NCBI GenBank assembly: GCA_027022125.1
Contig: JALVZI010000606.1
Location: 1 to 6,109, forward strand
Direction: 5' to 3'
DNA: 6,109 bases
From: Anaerolineae bacterium
GTDB lineage: Bacteria; Chloroflexota; Anaerolineae; 4572-78
Part shown: piece after piece, positions 3,916-6,109 of the stretch
Position numbering within the stretch: position 1 is the first letter of the stretch
Layout: every line of letters starts with the position of its first letter
Notes under the pieces: model-generated
Databases searched by the model: none
Seen by the model: only the letters and a program-made list of their open reading frames with translations
What the model was told of the DNA's origin: nothing
Translations under genes and position numbers: made by a program

Positions 3916-6109
3916 TTGCAAAAGTTCATCAATCCCTACCGCGTGGGCGAACTGCCCACCTCCGCAACCGAATTTTACAACCGCGAAAACAGTTTCGTTT
4001 GGGTAGAACACAATTTTATCGCCCAACGCCGATTGCTCATCGTGCACGGTGCGGCACATATCGGCAAAAGCAGTTTTCTGAAATTTCTGCCCGAAAAGAT
4101 GGGTATCAGCGTTTTTTCCGTGGCGCTGGCAATGCCCGCGCCGACCGGCGACACTGCAGCGGATGTGCTGACCTATTTTAGCCAGCAGATAATGTTCCAA
4201 CTGGCGATGCAGGATGTCACTCCGCCCGATATTTCGGCGGACGGGGACGCGCTGGCGGCACTGTCGGAAACGCTGGCACACGTGGCGCAGACCGCCCCGG
4301 ATGCCGCCGTTTTGTTTACCATTGATGATTTTGATGCACTTTTGAACACACCCGGCGTGCCGGATACCGTGCTGAACGCGCTCGGCGCACTGCTGATGCG
4401 CCACGAGAATTTTCTGGTCGCGCTGGCAATGAACAGCGTTTCGCTGCCACAGTTGAACCATCCGCTGCTGAACACCGCGCCGGTGCATCAACTGCCCCCC
4501 TTCGATTTGAGCACCGCGCTGAAATTCATCACCGAGCCGGTGGAAAAAACGCTCCGGTTCGATTATGGCGTGCCCAAACGCATCGCCGAACTCACCTCCA
4601 ACCATCCCCATTATTTAATGCTCTTCTGCCACGCGCTATTCAATCGCTGTGCCCGCGAAGGGTGGGTCAATCTGCGGTATGTGGATGACACGCTGGATGA
4701 TGTGCTGGCACAGGATATTCCATCGTTTGCCAAAATGTGGGCGGAAGCGACACTGGTTGAGCGGGCGGTGATGATGGCAATTGCCACTTTTAAAGGCTCG
4801 CACGGGGTGGTCACCCGGCAGGAAATCACCGCGCTTTTGTCCAGAAAAAACAAAAAAGTTGATGAAAATATCATTGCCACCGCGCTCGAATCGCTGGCGT
4901 TTCGCGGCGTGCTGGTGAAAATGGGCGCGCTGAGTTACCGCTTTTTTGTCGATTTGTTCCGCCATTGGCTGGCACAACATTACGATTTGGGCGAGGTGCT
5001 GGCGGCGGTGGATTGGCGTGCGCCCGCCAACCGCCCCGAACCGCCGACGCCGGTCGCGCCGGAAATGGCGGAAGATGATGCCGCCCCCGCAGAAACGACG
5101 GATGAATCTTCGCGCCCCGCCCTGCCGAAATGGATTGCCGCGCTGGCGGCGCTCGCCGTGCTGGGACTCATCGCTATCGGCGGGGTTTTTCTGCTGGGGT
5201 TGTTTCCCGCCGCCGCACCGATAACCGCCGCAACGCCGTCGGCAGTCGCCACGGCGAAACCCGTCTCTTTCACCGCGAAAGAAACGGTGGTGCCGACATT
5301 CACCCCCACTCCCGCACCGACACTCACGCCCACGCCCACCGCGCCGATTGTGGTGGCAAAATCGCTGCCATCCATCGCCTACATGGCGCGTCAGGGAGAC
5401 GGGCTGTGGCAAATTTTTGTGATGGACACCGACGGCACGGGGGCGCACAGTGTTTCAGATGGCACGGGGAACGACACCTCGCCCGTGTGGTCGCCGGATG
5501 GACGGCAGCTGCTGTTCGTCAGCCAGCGCGATGGCAACCGCGAATTGTACATATCCGATATTGACGGCGGCAACCCGCGCAATCTCACCAACAACCCCGC
5601 CGATGACTGGACGCCCGCGTGGTCGCCGGACGGGCAGCACATCGCCTTTTCATCGAATCGCACCGGCGGCTGGGAAATCTTCACTGCAGCAGCCGACGGC
5701 AGCGACATCCGGCAGATTACCGACGGCGGCAGCAATATATCTCCCGCGTGGTCGCCCGACGGCACACAGATAGTTTTTTCTTCCAAACGGGACGGCAATT
5801 GGGAAATTTACGCGATGGCAGCGGACGGCACAAACCTGCGCCGGTTGACGGTGAATGATGTGAACGACCTCGCGCCGGTATGGTCGCCGGACGGGAAAAT
5901 GCTGGCATACGAAACCAACATTGATGGCAATGTGGAAATATATGTGATGACCGCCTCCGGCGGCAATCCGCGCAACATCAGCCAAATGCCATACGCCAAC
6001 GACCACGGTCCCGTGTGGTCGCCGGGCGGACAGCAACTGCTCTTTTATTCCAATCGCAACGGCGACTGGGATTTATTTTTAACCGACACCGCCGGTCGCC
6101 GTTGCGATT
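3916..6109 (+). CDS. Membrane-anchored P-loop NTPase with TolB-like beta-propeller (partial, runs off window)
   Basis: The frame is open from TTG 3916 to the window end, giving 731 codons without a stop. Domains in order: an N-terminal NPYR...FYNRE segment (R23-E24, resembling the FxGRE entry of STAND/archaeal-type ATPases); Walker A GAAHIGKS (45-52, K51); Walker B AVLFTIDD (D137-D138); a helical lid with LTSNHP (H230-P231); a winged helix (about 280-356) ending YRFFVDLFRHWL; an acidic Pro/Ala linker; one transmembrane helix (406-430, uncharged, with R and K on its N-terminal side); a Thr/Pro linker (about 460-477); then propeller repeats with WSPDG-type tryptophans at 525, 569, 612, 656 and 701. 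The positive charges before the helix put the NTPase inside and the propeller outside. It probably couples an external cue to ATP-driven switching; the ligand and output are unknown. At least one more blade and the C-terminus lie beyond the window. It seems to be transcribed alone. Confidence 0.92.
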   Translation, partial: MQKFINPYRVGELPTSATEFYNRENSFVWVEHNFIAQRRLLIVHGAAHIGKSSFLKFLPEKMGISVFSVALAMPAPTGDTAADVLTYFSQQIMFQLAMQDVTPPDISADGDALAALSETLAHVAQTAPDAAVLFTIDDFDALLNTPGVPDTVLNALGALLMRHENFLVALAMNSVSLPQLNHPLLNTAPVHQLPPFDLSTALKFITEPVEKTLRFDYGVPKRIAELTSNHPHYLMLFCHALFNRCAREGWVNLRYVDDTLDDVLAQDIPSFAKMWAEATLVERAVMMAIATFKGSHGVVTRQEITALLSRKNKKVDENIIATALESLAFRGVLVKMGALSYRFFVDLFRHWLAQHYDLGEVLAAVDWRAPANRPEPPTPVAPEMAEDDAAPAETTDESSRPALPKWIAALAALAVLGLIAIGGVFLLGLFPAAAPITAATPSAVATAKPVSFTAKETVVPTFTPTPAPTLTPTPTAPIVVAKSLPSIAYMARQGDGLWQIFVMDTDGTGAHSVSDGTGNDTSPVWSPDGRQLLFVSQRDGNRELYISDIDGGNPRNLTNNPADDWTPAWSPDGQHIAFSSNRTGGWEIFTAAADGSDIRQITDGGSNISPAWSPDGTQIVFSSKRDGNWEIYAMAADGTNLRRLTVNDVNDLAPVWSPDGKMLAYETNIDGNVEIYVMTASGGNPRNISQMPYANDHGPVWSPGGQQLLFYSNRNGDWDLFLTDTAGRRCD
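5488..6109 (+). repeat. In-gene propeller blade repeats
   Basis: Five copies of TGGTCGCCGGACGGG or a close variant start at 5488, 5620, 5749, 5881 and 6016, spaced 132, 129, 132 and 135 bp (43-45 residues). Each encodes WSPDG, or WSPGG in the fifth, at the start of a blade, usually followed by a strand ending in FxSxRDGNWEIY-like sequence. One blade before W525 lacks this motif (IAYMARQGDGLWQIFVMD). A TolB-type propeller normally has six blades, so about one remains to be completed. Confidence 0.88.

Noticed and set aside
3799..5448. Two 270-codon minus-strand frames opposite the NTPase
   Set aside because: Typical GC-rich antisense shadows (Arg/Gly/Cys-rich, no domains); the plus-strand frame has clear Walker motifs and continuous domain structure.

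Overview
The window most resembles a Chloroflexota (Anaerolineae-like) chromosome. This is an inference from three signs: a Thr/Pro-rich linker next to a TolB-type propeller in a membrane protein, moderately GC-rich genes, and intergenic spacers packed with short tandem words. No rRNA, tRNA or CRISPR array was seen.

Layout. A truncated Nudix hydrolase gene (50-265, minus) lies divergent from a complete alpha-oxoamine synthase / class II aminotransferase-fold gene (566-1765, plus). The 300 bp between them holds a heptad-repeat block at 340-405. After the synthase comes a repeat-filled spacer (1766-2010), then a tightly overlapping two-gene operon: a cytosolic glycerophosphodiester phosphodiesterase (2011-2796) and a diacylglycerol/sphingosine-kinase-type lipid kinase (2783-3670). 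A second repeat-filled spacer (3671-3915) follows. The last gene (3916 to the window end, incomplete) encodes a P-loop NTPase with a winged helix, one transmembrane helix, a Thr/Pro linker and a WSPDG-type beta-propeller. Its TTG start is supported by a good Shine-Dalgarno and by an extended -10 box just upstream.

How the genes fit together. The phosphodiesterase and lipid kinase are translationally overlapped and both act on glycerolipid or lipid head-group chemistry. The upstream oxoamine synthase has a serine-palmitoyltransferase-like Ser-Lys at its PLP site, so a lipid or long-chain-base theme is possible but unproven. The NTPase-propeller protein looks like a stand-alone membrane sensor or signalling ATPase with its own promoter.

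The most unusual signal is in the spacers. They are nearly gap-free mosaics of 6-, 7- and 8-nt tandem words whose sequence drifts from unit to unit. The mosaics on the two sides of the lipid operon use the same word families in opposite orientation. An exact 12-nt inverted repeat directly abuts the operon, and an exact 19-nt direct repeat flanks the synthase gene.
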